In this document: piece by piece, positions 1 through 15,900 of the stretch
How positions within the stretch are numbered: the stretch's first letter is position 1
Layout: every line of letters starts with the position of its first letter
Assembly (NCBI GenBank): GCA_964019165.1
Contig: OZ025275.1
Span: forward strand, 248,001 to 312,000
DNA from: Mastigias papua
Lineage: Eukaryota > Cnidaria > Scyphozoa > Rhizostomeae > Mastigiidae
Direction of reading: 5' to 3'
Length of the DNA stretch: 64,000 nucleotides
Position numbers and translations under genes: made by a program
The notes under the pieces: generated by a model
The model's database searches: none
What the model was told of the DNA's origin: nothing
Seen by the model: the letters and a program-made list of their open reading frames with translations, nothing else

Positions 1-70
1 TCATCAGAAAAATCTAAAATTTTCATCAGAAAGATTTTTCTGATGAAGCTATACGCGAAACGTTAAACAG
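1..70 (+). repeat. Decayed hammerhead-bearing inverted repeat (truncated by window edge)
   Basis: Bases 1-15 are the reverse complement of 32-46, giving a hairpin whose right arm runs into CTGATGA (40-46). A GAAAC (57-61) followed by GTT lies 10 bases later. This is the hammerhead core order (CUGANGA, stem II, GAAA), but stem II is reduced to about 2 bp and stem I to about 3 bp, so it looks decayed. A (TA)n tract starts about 70 bases downstream, as in the better-preserved copies at 58353-58529 and 59085-59341. The left part may continue outside the window. Confidence 0.45.
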
Positions 71-129
71 TTGTTTTTATTATGAGAGTCTATACAAATT
101 TTTAAAAACTTTTAGTGGAAAGGCTATTG

Positions 130-1768
<1,639 letters not shown>

Positions 1769-4700
1769 TTATAGTAAATCATTCAAATCTTGTTGATTTT
1801 CAAATGGTTGCATTGATAGAATGTCTAGGAATGATCTTCGTTTGTCATCTTTGTATCTTGAACACTACAGTGGAAAGAAATACAGAAAAAAACTTCTTTC
1901 CCATTTTCCACATCTCTCGTATATAATGTTGAACTGTGATATGAAAATGCAACAAAATGAAAGGCTCAAATGGGACTCGAACTTATAATCCTCGCCTTTG
2001 TATGTCGTCATTGTACTTAGTAGTAGAGCACTCGATGTAAAAAGTCAGGAGTCAGGAGTTCTATTCATTTGCTTTTCAAAATTTGTTGCATTCGCAACAA
2101 TTTCTGCTATACAACAATGATAAAGTATCACCATGCAACTTTTTATGACTACAAATAGTATTTACCATAGAATTTGAAAATACCTTGAAATATATTTTAT
2201 AACGTTCCATTAGAAATTTCCATTTCAATTCAGTTTTTCGGTTGTCATTCATGCTAATAATTTCATCAGCCTTCAAAAAAATCCATTAAACAAACCACAA
2301 AATATCTCAAACTAACGACAACCGTTTGTGTGAAGTGCACTATATAAGTCACATGATTGTACGTAGCAATGGTAAGAGTCTGTGCAGCTACTAAACACTT
2401 GTAGTAAGTAATATAGGATAAACTCTTCAACACACTACACTATGGGTTATTATCAAAGAGGGTACTGTATCTATATTACAATATTGCTTAGATAATACCT
2501 CCTTATTGTGATAGCATATATTTATTCATAATAATCGTCCAAACAAAATTGCTTAAGTTTTTTTTCAAAAGAAGGAAAGAGTCTTAAGGGCCAAGGCCGC
2601 ATGGAAGTTCCTTGAACTCATTGAACAGCCCTTGTTTCTTGATTCTGTCTTAACTCTCGAATTCAAACTGCATATTTACTGTTCGCAAGGTTGGAGCATG
2701 ACTTAAGGGTTCAACACGTGTCCCCATGGCCTCTAAAGATGTTTTCTATACACATTTAAAGACCAATTGACACGTCTTATACTTTTGTATTAAGATTAAA
2801 CATAGTAATCAGACATATATGTCCTACCGTTAAGCCAATGATCTTTTCAGCAATATTTCCTTTTAATCGTAGGTTCTGTAAACCACCAGTAATGTCACTG
2901 ACATCCATCTTTAAATTCAACTGCTTTTCGACAGATTTCTCATTCTGCTGCTTATTTAAGCAAGACATGTTTTGACACAATTCCAATCCATTCTCAATTT
3001 TATTCTTGCAACTAATACTAAGAAAAAAAAACTTTAATCGTGAATTCAGCTGGATACTTGTATATACTTTCATGAAAGAACAAACATATGTTCAAAAGCT
3101 CCTCCCCCTCCCAACCCCTTCCCCCCATTAACAGTCCTTGAATACATCCGGTTAAAAGTGGAATTACACCATTCTGCAAACAAAGAGGTCAATAAAAAGA
3201 ATGAGGAGATAAAACCAGACAAAGAGAGACATTAAGCATAGCACTCATAACTATATGAGAAATACTATGAAAGTAAAATTTTATAACAAAAGATAATGTT
3301 ATGTACTTACCATCTTGAAATGAATATGTTTTCATTCTGCTGCGGTAAATCAATGTTGAAATTCGTGACACATGCATTGATTATCCCATGAATAACACAT
3401 TGATTTGTAGACTCATCTATCCACATCTGCAACTTATCAACTGTGAATATCTCCTGGATGTCTTTCACTTAAATGTCAATTTACATACATAATGTATAAT
3501 CAAATTTCCAAACATTCGCATCTCCCTCAATACCAATGAGAAAAGCTTATTTCATGCAAAATAACGTATTGACTGCGGCAATGCATCAATTACTTCTCCC
3601 AATTGTAATTTTTAATCTTTTAGGTATGAGCAAATGTCTGGCAATAAATTATTTTCCTCTACTTATCGATAAGTCTTTTAACCAAAGATTCTGCATGCTT
3701 TCTAAAGCTATATACAATAACCAAGATTCATCTGCAAACATTCTCTGAGTATCTACACGTAATTCAGGTTTCCTTTACAAACGATTAAGATGTGCTGCTA
3801 GAAGATGAACCTTCTTCTCTTCAAAGATCTGAAAAAGTGCTAGTTACTGTCCAATTAAATAGGCATTCATACATTAAATTGCTAAAATCAAAACCATCGA
3901 CAAATCTAACTTGAACTTACGCAATATTCCATCATCTTGCTGATCATCAAACTGTGCACCGAACATTTTGCTCGCATTTTGCATGTAGCTATACAGTACA
4001 TGTGCATCAGGAACATCTGCAATGTAAGCACTTGCTGAAGAAGAATAGTGAATGTAGACTCTGTGCCTTTTCCCTCATCTGCACGGGCAGAACTCTAGCA
4101 GTGTAGATGAGAGAAAATGTCGAGAACGGTAAGAAAATTAGCAAGTAGGAATATAAAATAAGAAGCACATTGAATAATTTACCTGGATTAACAGTTACAA
4201 TCGTTTTCCCATCGCATACTGCAACCATTCGTTTCTTGTATTCATCAAAATAAACTTTAGCATCAGCAAGAAAAAGAACTGCAAATGAAATAAGATTACT
4301 CAATGGCAATCATTTCCATCAATTACAAAGGTACGGTTGCATGGAATGCCTGCTAAAGTTTATTGAAGAAATTGATACATCTTTACTTTACTCTACTTTG
4401 ACACGAAATAAGACCGTCATCCAATAATCTTAATGCCCTTGGGTAATACTAGAAGATGTTCATTACATCTAAAAGTTTTCACCACTATCTAATTTGTAAA
4501 TATTATTTATTTTGCCAAATTCTTACCTGTTTCACAGCTCCTCCAGGCATCAGATAATCCATTTAGCTCACTATCCCATCTAAAATATTCCACAATTATA
4601 TTCTAACTGTCTGCATAAAGGTACTACTTTGTCATTCGCAAGGAGAAAAACCGGTTCTGGAAATTTTTGGGTGGTTACAAATCACGCTTTATCACCTTTG

Positions 4701-7700
4701 AAGACAAACACTTCCTTCTATGCTTACTCTGAACGCACCTATAGTCATATTGTAGATTCTTTGTTGTTTGTAAATTTGCCCATTCAAATACGATAAACGT
4801 ATTAAGATGATGTCTCAAAATGGTAATCATCCTCAAAATACACAGAAACGATAAAACGTTATCAATCTTTTGAGACGAGCACTAAAAATTATACTTAAAT
4901 AGTAAGAAATTCATCGTCACACAAGAAAAAGAAATGGTTTTAAAACAAGCAAACATAAAACAAAATCTCAGGAGAGCCTTACAGTTTAACACTATTCAGA
5001 CTCCCAAGCTCTTTCATGATTTCAGTACTGAAACCCTCTCAAGAAATCTTAGCAAGGATATTGGAGTTTGTGAAACAATTCAGTGTTGCACAGATAGACA
5101 GGCACAACAGAGACAAAACATTGACGTACACAGATTAACACAGGAAATCTATGCAAGTTCGACAAAGGAGATGACTGGCTTGCTTGAAAATTTGAATTTC
5201 ACATGTGTATCAATCTACCAACTTTTCTACATCTCGAAAATTCAGTACAGAACTTTCCTGACTTTTTGAGCAGTCGAGCATTGTTTACGATTAGGATTGC
5301 GCAAATCATGAAAAACCAGACATGCCGCAAAATAAGCTAGCTAATTAAAGGATCCTGAATGAAGTTAAATCTTCCGTTGCGTTTACTTTCTCGCAGCAAC
5401 TTACATTGTTAGAGTGAAGCATGGGCATGTTTCATCAAAAATTTGCACCTCTCTTCTCCTGATTGTTTTGCCAGACTTCGTAACTAATTCTTTCGAACAG
5501 CCCGCCTTCAAAAAATGTACATAAATTGTGAGTTTCATGAACAATAAGGGAATTATTGTGTTACGAAATATAAAAACTTGAAAAGCCTATTCTTTCTTCA
5601 AAAGCTTTTCAGTATGTCCAAAAAAATGTCGCCGCTTTTTGTGCCATATAAAAGCTTGTCTAAGATATGAGAATCCCATTGACAGCTTCTTCCTTTATCG
5701 AAAAACAATGTTTGCTTTGTTAACAAATTTGATTTTCCCAGTCACAAAATTAAGATATCAAGAAATTAACCTGGCAAAGATGGAATAAATTGGAAAACAG
5801 AAAGTCCACGGAGAATTGATATGCACAAAAGTATTTCTTGCCTACCGTTTTAATTTCTTTTAATTCCCCTTATCTAGGGATCTTCTGCTGTTTACTTAAT
5901 ATACATCACTCCGAATACTTAATTTTGCTATCAGTCGCCCCTTTTTCTCTCCTAATTTTGTTAAAGGTAGCAAGTGTTCGCCTAATTAATTTAATTTGGT
6001 TTTAGTCGTTTGAATATGTCTTCATATCGACCAAACATGACTTAGTCTTAAGGCATAATACCAATGCTATAGCCTTAATTTTTAGCCAAAAGTGGCTAAC
6101 TTTCATCACTTTTCAAATCCTAATCACAATCACTCAATTCCAATTTGAGTAATTTTGGGCAGTTTTCCTTACTCTCATACTCGAGTTCACAATCAAATTG
6201 TGCTTTCTGGCAAAAATTTCAATGCCAGAGATACTAACAATTCTACCAGAATTTGTGGAGTGAAATGGAATAGGAAAAACTTACATTCCGAACAGCGGCA
6301 AGCAAATTCACATGCAATGAGTCTAAATTGTGACCATTTGCGACAATGTCACCCAGTTTGTAATAATCATTGCCATCCTTGACAGGCAGAAATGCGAAGG
6401 ATGCAAAAGAGGTCGCGTCAGCAGAGTTATGCAATGCAATTCTCGCATGTGGCTCATTGGCAACAATGTTGAAGTTACTTTAAGAAAAGAAAGTCCATCA
6501 GTTGACAAACATTAGCTACATTTGAAACATTCATTAGAACTCTTCCATTCATAATAGTTAGCATTTTAACTACTCTCCAGTCCGGAATAGAAGGGGGGTG
6601 GCAATAAGTGGGGGGTTGGAAAAATGTCTCAAAGTAAATAAGCGGGGGGGGGGGGTCGCAATAAGCGGGGGGGGGTGGAAAAGCTCCGAGGTGAATGTCT
6701 ATGGGGTGGGCTGTTATAAATGGATGTTGCGAGAAGACACCAACATATGCATTGGACAAAACACTTCAACTTTTTGAAAAAATTTATTACGTTTATTACA
6801 TATTTCTAGGACGCTAAAAATGTGTCTATCATCGTCGTTCATAATGTCATCATCATTAGCACACCTGTCGGCTGCGTTTTCAGTGCTTCTTGCAGCAATT
6901 ACGCATTTCACGCTAGCACTTTTTTAGCGCAACAAACATTCACAAGGAATTACTTTCGCCGGACAATTCTTGGTCTGGTTGGGAAAATTTCCTCTTGGCT
7001 CAAAATTAATGAGCGGGGGGGTTGCAATTAGAATGTCCTGGTGTGCATTTTTTGAAAAAATAAATAGTCGGGGGGGACGTCTATTCCGGACTGGAGAGCA
7101 CTTAAATAGCTAAAAAGAGTGATTTTTTCTTTTCAATTACATATGAATGTTTCAAACCAATACTCCTTGGGTTTAATCAACAAACATTAACTATGCATCA
7201 TACATGTAGGAAAATAGTGAAATAATCAAGAACCAAAATATCTAAAGAACCTTGGAGTCCATGGACTATATTTCTCTTCGGCTTCAGTATATTGCTTGGT
7301 TTGAATGATAACATTGCTAATCTCAACTGCAGATAAAAGGTTCAATACAAATGTCGAGGATATAAAAAGTTTTTAATAAATTCACTCAAGTCAGAGATTA
7401 GTTAACAAAACGACCCTTTGGAACAGAGCTGACGGTATTTTAAGGCCCCATGACATACTTCAATATTAAATCAGTTCAATTTTTACCCACTTATAAACAG
7501 ATTGCATGATTTATTCCTATCTTTGAAAATCAAATAAAACTCCAGATGAGTGCCAATCATTACATAGTTCAATGTCATTTCGTCAAGCTACAAACTAGAA
7601 TAAATATTTGAAAAAAGCCCAATTGAATATTTCCATATATACAGTAGTTATATATTAAAAAATCGAATAAGTGCGTTAAAATTGAATGTGCAAGTACTTC

Positions 7701-8470
7701 ACACAAAGCATAAGACATAATAATAACTGGTAAACAAAACTATTGAATCCAATCCTGCATGAATTTGCGATATCCTTTACAAAAGTTTCACCACCCCAGC
7801 AAGTTACATTGATGAAATCAAAAGGCGAATCTCTGACAGTAAAATTCAGTTGCCATCGTAATTGTGAAGGATCTATAATTAAAGATAATATTTCAATTCA
7901 CTTAAATGCGTGTTTTGCAACGTAGCTTTTCCGCAACTTAAAACTTTAACAAATAGCCATAAGTATTCACATTTAAAATGAGAACTCCCAACTGATATAC
8001 GTGGTACCAACATAAGTTTGATACTAACAAAGATAAAAATTGACAATATCAAAATTTTCAGCTACTTTTTTTGTCCGGAAATGATCTTGAATCTTGCTTT
8101 GCTATGATAGCACCAACAACTGTCTGAAACGAAAAGATATTTGAACTTAGATATTTAAATATGCTTGTCACTACATCTACATAATTAGGCTAAAAACGAA
8201 TTCTCCCAATAATTACCAAGCATGTCAACAGCTACAGACACTGCAGTAGCTGTAGTTAGCATACAACCAGTTCATTTCTACCGACTCGTGACAGTGACAA
8301 TTTGAAAAAACTCAAAACTAAGCCTCAATATTTGTGAAAAGCTCAGCTGGTATACCCACCTTTTGTAAAACTCCAGGTTTCAAGTTGCAAATCCTTTCTC
8401 TGTGATCTTCATTGTTCATAATAACCGAAGTCCCATCAGGCCAATATACTGCTTTTGAGTTCTGATGCAT
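1769..8470 (-). CDS. MEIOB: MEIOB-like meiosis-specific OB-fold protein
   Basis: MEIOB binds single-stranded DNA with SPATA22 and RPA and supports meiotic recombination. Thirteen exons can be joined in frame (about 481 aa; mammalian forms are about 440-470 aa): 8360-8470, 8066-8123, 7741-7872, 7251-7326, 6285-6477, 5405-5505, 4527-4579, 4183-4278, 3921-4016, 3311-3467, 2828-3017, 2184-2270, 1769-1864. Family hallmarks are FTVRDSPFDF in the first OB fold, NDYYKLGDIVANGH, a segment ending KTIVTVNPG, and a zinc-ribbon pair (CISC then CQNMSC) before SDITGGLQNLRLKGNIAEK. RPA1-like architecture is seen. The start at 8470 is the first in-frame Met of the 5' exon; a later Met (8419) is possible. The last exon (31 residues) is chosen by phase and a strong acceptor and is less certain. 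The donor at 7250 is a weak GTTCTT. Confidence 0.9.
1960..2066. repeat. Two tRNA-derived SINE halves, head to head
   Basis: On the plus strand 2017-2066 resembles a decayed tRNA A-box and anticodon arm (TAGTAGAGCACTCG, then AAAGTCAGG). On the minus strand 1960-2010 resembles the ACATACAAAG anticodon loop and a B-box (AAGTTCGAGTCCCA). Both match the SINE at 18669-18765 and 58926-59024. It lies in the last MEIOB intron. Confidence 0.5.
6573..7098. mobile_element. MITE-like element with 19-bp terminal inverted repeats
   Basis: The ends are exact inverted copies: CTCTCCAGTCCGGAATAGA at 6573-6591 and its complement at 7080-7098. The subterminal parts are G-runs, and there is no transposase frame. 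A clear target-site duplication was not found. It sits inside a MEIOB intron (6478-7250). Confidence 0.75.
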
Positions 8471-8739
8471 TACTATTCTCGAGTTCCTCTGTCGTCTATA
8501 ATGCTACTTTTGCAAATACAAACTTAAGTTTTCGAAATAAATAATGATTGAAAGCTAGAGGTTTTAGTCATTCGCTTATTCTGTCTTCTCCTGCCTTACC
8601 ATTGCATACGTCATCGCACACTTTGTGAAAACTCCCGCCAAAAGTCCCAGATCTCTGCTGATAGCACAAATCTACTCACTCGAATATCACAACGGAGTTT
8701 ACTGGGTCTAATATATCTGTTAAGTGATTGATATGCTAG

Positions 8740-9300
8740 GTAAAATGGAGATTGTACAAAATATGGTTGCAGATGACACAAAACTGTTCAGAGTACAAAT
8801 GATAATCTTCATTACCAGGTTTTAGCAAACGGACCCGAAGAATTCCAATCATTAGCACGGAAGGGGCAATTATATTTCAAGTCATTAAAATGTAACATCC
8901 TGCATCTAGGGATAAAGCTGCATCTAGGGATAAAGAATACAGATATGTCTTACAAAACCAAGAACAAAGTGAAGAACAAAGTGAACAGTGGTTTAAGTGA
9001 AGTTGCAATGGAAGCAATTAAACGTGTTAAGGACCTAGGGTAATTTTACAGTGCAGGCAGTGAGCAGCCAAAACAGGGAATAAACCTCTTGGAACAATTT
9101 TCACACCTTTTACGTATAATGATATGCTGACAATGTTTTGTAAGGTCACTATTAAAACTCATTTGAAGCATAGCAATTCTATCTGGTCACGTCTATATAA
9201 AAAAATATATAGAAATCAATGCTTCCTTCAGAGTAAACAAAAAGTTGACTTGTATTAGATATTGAAAAATGGGATCTGTGTGGATAAAGGATAATAGGCT
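8740..9300 (+). mobile_element. Degenerate LINE reverse-transcriptase fragment
   Basis: Broken frames on the plus strand resemble the palm-to-thumb region of a CR1/jockey-type reverse transcriptase: an ADDTKLF motif near 8771, then remnants of the downstream region (around 8930-9050). Many stops and frameshifts. It lies between the divergently placed 5' end of MEIOB and the 3' end of the ADAP gene. No other gene was seen in 8471-9978. Confidence 0.6.
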
Positions 9301-9978
9301 GATATTATTATACTTAGCTATTACAGTCCAAACCAACATTTTTCCATAGATTTTCGCTTACATGCCTCAAGCCTATGTAAAACCATAAAAATGCAGAGAC
9401 TGCACAACAAAAACAATGTACACCATTTTAAGAAGAAGTTTACAATTTGAATATAAAAATAAGCTTATCAATAATAAACTTGAATATAGACTTTGCAAAT
9501 GCAAACTATGATAGCTAAATTTAAAAAACGATGATTACATCTGGTTTCAAAACGTTATAAAATTCTCTTGAATTACCATCACTGCATGATGCCTAAACCA
9601 TGCAAGACCTATTCATTAAATACATTCTGTGATGAAAAACAACTTGGCATATAAGCCTGAAAAAGACAAAACCACCAAAATGATGTACATCTCTAAATCA
9701 AAATGAAAGTGCTAAACATAAAACCCTAAAAAATTAATTTTCTTGGTAAATATTCTTCCATGTGTTTCCTTGTAGCAAGACAACTCTTGTAAGAATTCAT
9801 TCAAAAGGCCTATATACTGCAATACTGCTCTTGCACTTTGGAATTAACTCTAGGGATATTTTGACACAATGATATGTTACTTTCATTTCAAAACAAGCTT
9901 GCATAAAAGCAATTCTGACAATAAAATCTTACATTGAAATGAGTTTTTAAATGTTTATATATTTATAGATGAGTAATT

Positions 9979-12900
9979 TCATGCAACAGACAGCTTTGAT
10001 AAATCAGATGATAAAGTGGGACTCTTTCTATACTGACTTGCATCTAAAGGCTCACTCTCAATTGCCTCTCTGAATGCATTCATCCACTCTTCCATCTCTT
10101 CCTTTGTGTCTGCACTAAAATTGTACACTCTGTCTGGTGTTGATACCATGAACTGATGAGCTTCTTCAGGGTGTCTCCCATTAACCCCTTCAGAAACATC
10201 ATATCCAGGAGCTGAGCTCAGTGAAACTTCATTTTTGGGTGTGGCATCCTATTAACAATATGTAAATAATAACATGAGACAATAACAAACCAAAAGTGCA
10301 TATAAACCGATTTAGATAAAATAGTTGTCATCATGTCATGCTCAACAATCATTGGCAGGGTAATCAACAGTGATCCGTGATCAGTAATCAAATCATGTGA
10401 CATAATTCTGCACATTACACTACATGCTACAAGACAAACGCACTGGTAGCAAAGATTGTTGAATAACTGGCTGCACACAAACAAACATTGGTGGTAAAGA
10501 ATATTCAACAAGGCTGTACACAAACACTTGATGTGAACATGGAAAAACAGCAAAACATGGAACTTGTACAATACTTATACTGCTCACTTCTGAAAACAAT
10601 TGTACCAGGCATATTAGAAATCAAAGCAAAGTAAGGCTTAAACACATACCATTTTATTTTCATAGTAAGAGAATTTGTTTGCATCTATAGTGATCCATCT
10701 TAGTATAAAACGGTCATTTTCCTATCAATAAAAAAACAGATTATTTTACTAATACTGTTAATTTTTCAAAAATTGCTTTGTGGATATGAATTGTGTCTTA
10801 AATAGGAAGTAGTTAGTACAAATTAACATACAATATCACAGACAATTTAAGAGATAGCTTACCTTTGGACCACTCTTCTTCAAGGCACCTTCCTTGATAT
10901 GGTCACTTGACAGAATCATGCCAACCTGATAATGAGAGAGAAGACTCTTAGAATTAAACATCAACAATTCTATTCTGTGAGACTTGGATAAATGCAAAAG
11001 AAGCTCAAATTGTGCACTAACCCAAACATGACATAAACTACTTTGGTAGATACAGAGTCAATTGAAATTCATCAGACTAAGCCAATTTGAAACAATTTTT
11101 AGCAAAACAAAATTATTAAACTCATGTCTATTTCATTTTTCCCTGTATTCCTTTCAGAAATCATGCTCTCCTGATAAAAGTATGTGTAATTGATTCTTAG
11201 TTCCTTAATGCTTCTAGTGCATAATCAATGCAAAAACCATTAACAACTTGCACTTCATAAACAAAATCAGTCATGACTCTAGAGAACTAGACCTAACAAA
11301 TTACAAGTCATTAACATAGGATCATGGATTTTTTTGATCAGGCAGTGATACAAATCACCAGGAGCAAAAAAATCTCATTCAAATCAGGATCTTTATGAAA
11401 TGTCAAAAGGAAGGCACAACAATTGATAAAAAACCACCAAGATAGTTATAATCAGTAGCAGGCACTTAAGAGGTAACAATAATAATAATATGAATATTTA
11501 TTTTAATCAGCAGAATTGTAATGCTGTTATCTTAAGGGTCCTGCCACGAAAAGTAAAGCAAATAAAAGGAAAAAGGTGAAAAAATGCTTAATTTACATTA
11601 CATGTTTAAGTTAAATTTGTATGTATGGAGAATATTTTTTATGAGAAATGTTCATTTAAATATGAGGTGAAAGCAATCTTAGTTTCAATCTTCCTAGCAT
11701 CAAGTGGCAATTCATTATATATTTTTCCAGCAGCAAAAGCAAAAGACTTTTGGCCAAATTTTAACTTCAGGAGTGGTAGTGCCAAAATGTTACTGTTGTT
11801 TCTAATGAATTTGTCATGCTTTGATTTTTGGAAATATCCTTTAAATGGATCACATATATTTTCCTGTCTGCAGTTAAAGACAAACTTGCATACACTCTTC
11901 TTCATTTGATTCCAAATGCTTGGAATTCATAAATCTGCGTTTGGAGGACATTTTGATTTTATGATGTTCATGCTTCGATTTTCAATACTATGCAGCCGCT
12001 CTAATTTCAAATCTGGCCAACCAAGTCAAACTGATCCACAGTATGTGAACAGGGGCATGATCATTGCTTTGTATATTACTATGGCAGTTGACCTATCTAT
12101 GGAACTACGAATACGCCAGAGCAGATTGACCCTTCCAGCTGCTTTTTTGCAGGTTATGTCAAGATGGGTATCAAGCTTTAATGTAGGGTCTAAAGTTACT
12201 CCAAGATATTTGTATTGTGTTGTACAATTGATGGAGGTCTCGCCCACTTCGATTTCCAGCTGTCTTTCTTTGAGTAAAGTCAATCTCTTTGTTGTGCCAA
12301 AAAGCATAGCTTCTGTTTTCCTTTTCTTCAGATTTATGAGTAGCTCGTTCATGCAGAACCAGTTGGCCAGGTTTTTAACATCTTCATTCATATGGTTTTC
12401 AATGATGCTCAGTTCACCATTTGATGTAAAGATAGCAGTATCATCAGCATAGGTCACAATCTTTGTATGTTTCAATGATCTGTGTGCATCGTTAAAGTGA
12501 AGCAAAAACAGGAGAGGACCAAGGGTAGATCCTTGAGGAATGCCTGTGTAGACTGGGCATGGATTGGACAATGTTTCATTGTACTTGACGACTTGCTTAC
12601 GATTGAACGAGTGATCTGTGAGCCAATTGAGTTCATTATCTGTAATTCCAAAGGCTGGGAGCTTAGAGAGAAGGACTGAATGACTAATAGTGTCAAAGGC
12701 CTTAGATAGATCGATACATAATGCACCAGTGAGCCGTCCCTTGTCTGCTTCTCTTCTGATGTGATCTAGGAAATAAATTACTGCTTGCTCTGTCGATCTT
12801 CTTGGTCTGAAACCAAATTGATAATTAAATAAAAGACTATTCCTTTCAAGATGGTTCATGAGCTGCTTGTAAAACAGTTTTTCAAGGATCTTTGATAATG

Positions 12901-15900
12901 TTGGGAGAACTGATATGGGCCTAATAGTTGTCAACTTGTGAACGGGGGCCAGATTTGTATACCGGAACTACTTTAGCTTCTTTCCAATCTGTAGGTACCA
13001 TTCCCATTTTAAATGATAAGTTAATCAGGTGTGTGAGAGGCTTCACTAAAACATAGGCTGCGTCTTTTAGTAGCCCAGGAGGAAGGTTATCAATCCCAGC
13101 TGCCTTTTGCATTTGAGGTTATTAAATTCTTGATAAACATCGATCTCGCTAACTCCATTGAGAGTGAATTTCTCTGAGCATGTAGGAACTAGATTATATT
13201 CACTAGGTTTAATCCACGTAAAGTCCCTCAATAACAATGATTTAGACTTCAAAGAGTTTGCTACATTTGAAAAGTAACTACAGTACATAAAGCATTTGCT
13301 ATGGTTCCATTGTCCGATGTTTTCATTTTAAAAATGGGCTCAATAATGTGCATGATCACATGATTGTGCCCACAAATCTACCAATTAATGGATGCTACTT
13401 ACTCTTGGGTCCCAAATAAGCATCCCCCTGCCTATTTCTTTTGGATCAAATTTACAGCACCCCCACACTCTTACTAGGTCCCCCATTTATTAACTTCTAA
13501 GGTTCTCTCAGACACGTCTGAACAAAAGTTAAGCTACCAAGTTTGAATATCCATAATCACAATGTGTAAGCAGTATTTTAGTTTTAAAAATGTTATAGTA
13601 ATGACCAAATAATGATTGAGATATATCTGCAGAGGTACGTATTGTGGTTTGTATGAAAACAAATTGGTACCACTTTACACCAACTTCCAACCCTCTCTGT
13701 TTTTTCTGACTCCCCTGTTTACTTTATTTTGACACTTTCCAATCTCACCCCCATTTAATATGACCCCCCTCAGGTATTCGGGATCTAAGAGTACACATGT
13801 GAGTGTAACAGCGCTTAGTACAGTTAAGAACCCAATAAAAGACAGGCTTTTAAGTAACCTGCATCTAAAACTTACTTTACATCCTGATATGTGCTTGCAC
13901 AATATCATTTGGTAAGCATAAGATAAGCACAACACACTTTTAATGAGCCATTGGGGCAAAGGGGACAAGTGGGGTGGCTGGATTCAATACTTTTCTAGAA
14001 AAATTACATTTTTGGCATGGTCATCTTTGGAGCTTTGCCCCTAAGTTCTCATGGCCAGACAGCCCCCAAATAAACAGTCATGAGTGTGCCAACAACCAGA
14101 ATCCCATAAGAATTGTGCCACTGACTCAAAAAGCATATTTAAACAGTTAGATAGAGCATACCTCTGGATGAGTAGGGTCAAGATCAAGTGCTATAAGTCT
14201 TGCAGATCGAATTGAAAGGTACCACTCAACAATCTCCTGTAGTCAAAAGGAACCAAATCTCAAAGATATTTGTGATATATTTAAATTTGATTCCAAATAT
14301 TTTACAGATACAGATAAAAAGCACAACCTTGTGGCTAGAATTTCAACAGAGAAACACAATACATCCATAAGGTAACAATATTTACATTTTGACCAAGAAT
14401 ATGGTAAGTAGAAGGTATGTAGAAAAAACAAACAACAGAAAAGAAACGAACTGAACTTCTATAGCAACAGAGTATATTGAAATATGTGTGCCCTCTTTGA
14501 ACAAAAACCCAACATGACTGAATTTGCATACCCTTGATGTTTCTGAATGAACAAATATACTTCTAGAAACCATTTGTCTTCCAGTCTTTTCCTTCTCCTC
14601 TGGGAAAATTATTTCCATACTATTATGCTTATCTGTCTTCTCCTTAACACAAAGCATAACATTGATGTGCTTTATATCCAGTCTCTTGATTGGCCTGAGG
14701 TCCTTAAAGACAATCAAAAATCAAGAGGAACATAATCTACCATGACTTTCACTTGAACAAAGAGAATTTAGTTGTTGACTCTTTAGAGGGGGTGGCCATA
14801 GAATAGATTCACTCCCATTTGAATGGTGGCAAAGTAAGACTTTATCTAATGCAGTAAAAGAAATAGCTTAATACATAAAAAATACATAGAAGTTAATTCA
14901 AAGAGTTCGTATTTGTGATGCAATAATGACACAGTGCAATTAATGATACAATCAAAGATGTCCTAAGAAGGAGCTTTAAACAGAGGCATTACACAGAGAT
15001 CTTAAACAGAGGCCTTGAACAGAGGCATTAAGTAGAGGCCCTAAATAGAGCCCCATAAATAGAAGTCTTAAATATAAGCCTTTAACAAAGGCCACTACTT
15101 CATATTGGATATAACAATGCACTAAGGAACATTACCTCCTTTTTGTTATAATAGGACAATGAACCTGTTTCTGCTGATAGTCTAAAGTAACGCTGATTCC
15201 AATTTTTCCCACTTCTATCTTTTTTCTTCAGTTCCCCATCCTTTATTCCTAATAACAATGACAAGACATGGATAAACAACAGTGATAACACAATGAAAGA
15301 ATTATAACTAACTCAGGCAAACAAATGCTTAAGAACAGAAGCATGCAGAGTTTGTAAACCTTCATATCTCATTTACTGTTTATTTCCAAACTAGATCTCT
15401 CTAAAGAGTTAAAGGATATTACAAACAGCTACAGTTCTCTGCATGATGTTTCACTGACCTGCAATCAAACTTCAACTACAAAATAAATCAATAACCTTTG
15501 CAGTATGTTTGTTTTGCAGAATTCTCTTCCACAAACTCCCTGTGATCATATTTTGCTCTAATCCACTCATCCATGTAAAAATCAAGGCAGTGAGTATCTG
15601 GTGTTGGTTGCTTCCAACAAATAGGGACATTCTTTTCATATATTTCATTTGACCTTGTGTTTCCCATAGATTTCATGAACTATTAAGACAATGAGAGCAC
15701 CATACATTATAAGTTTGCTAAGGAACATGCATATTTCTGCATATTTTATTTATGTACACAAGTACAATCCACTTTTCCAGCTAAATTTCCTCTACAAATA
15801 ATTGACTAGATAGGAGTATCGAAGGGAATAGAAAGAAATAATGAACTGCATCTGGGTAATCAAAATAACAACCAACTAAATAAAACCGTGTAGATCTAAT

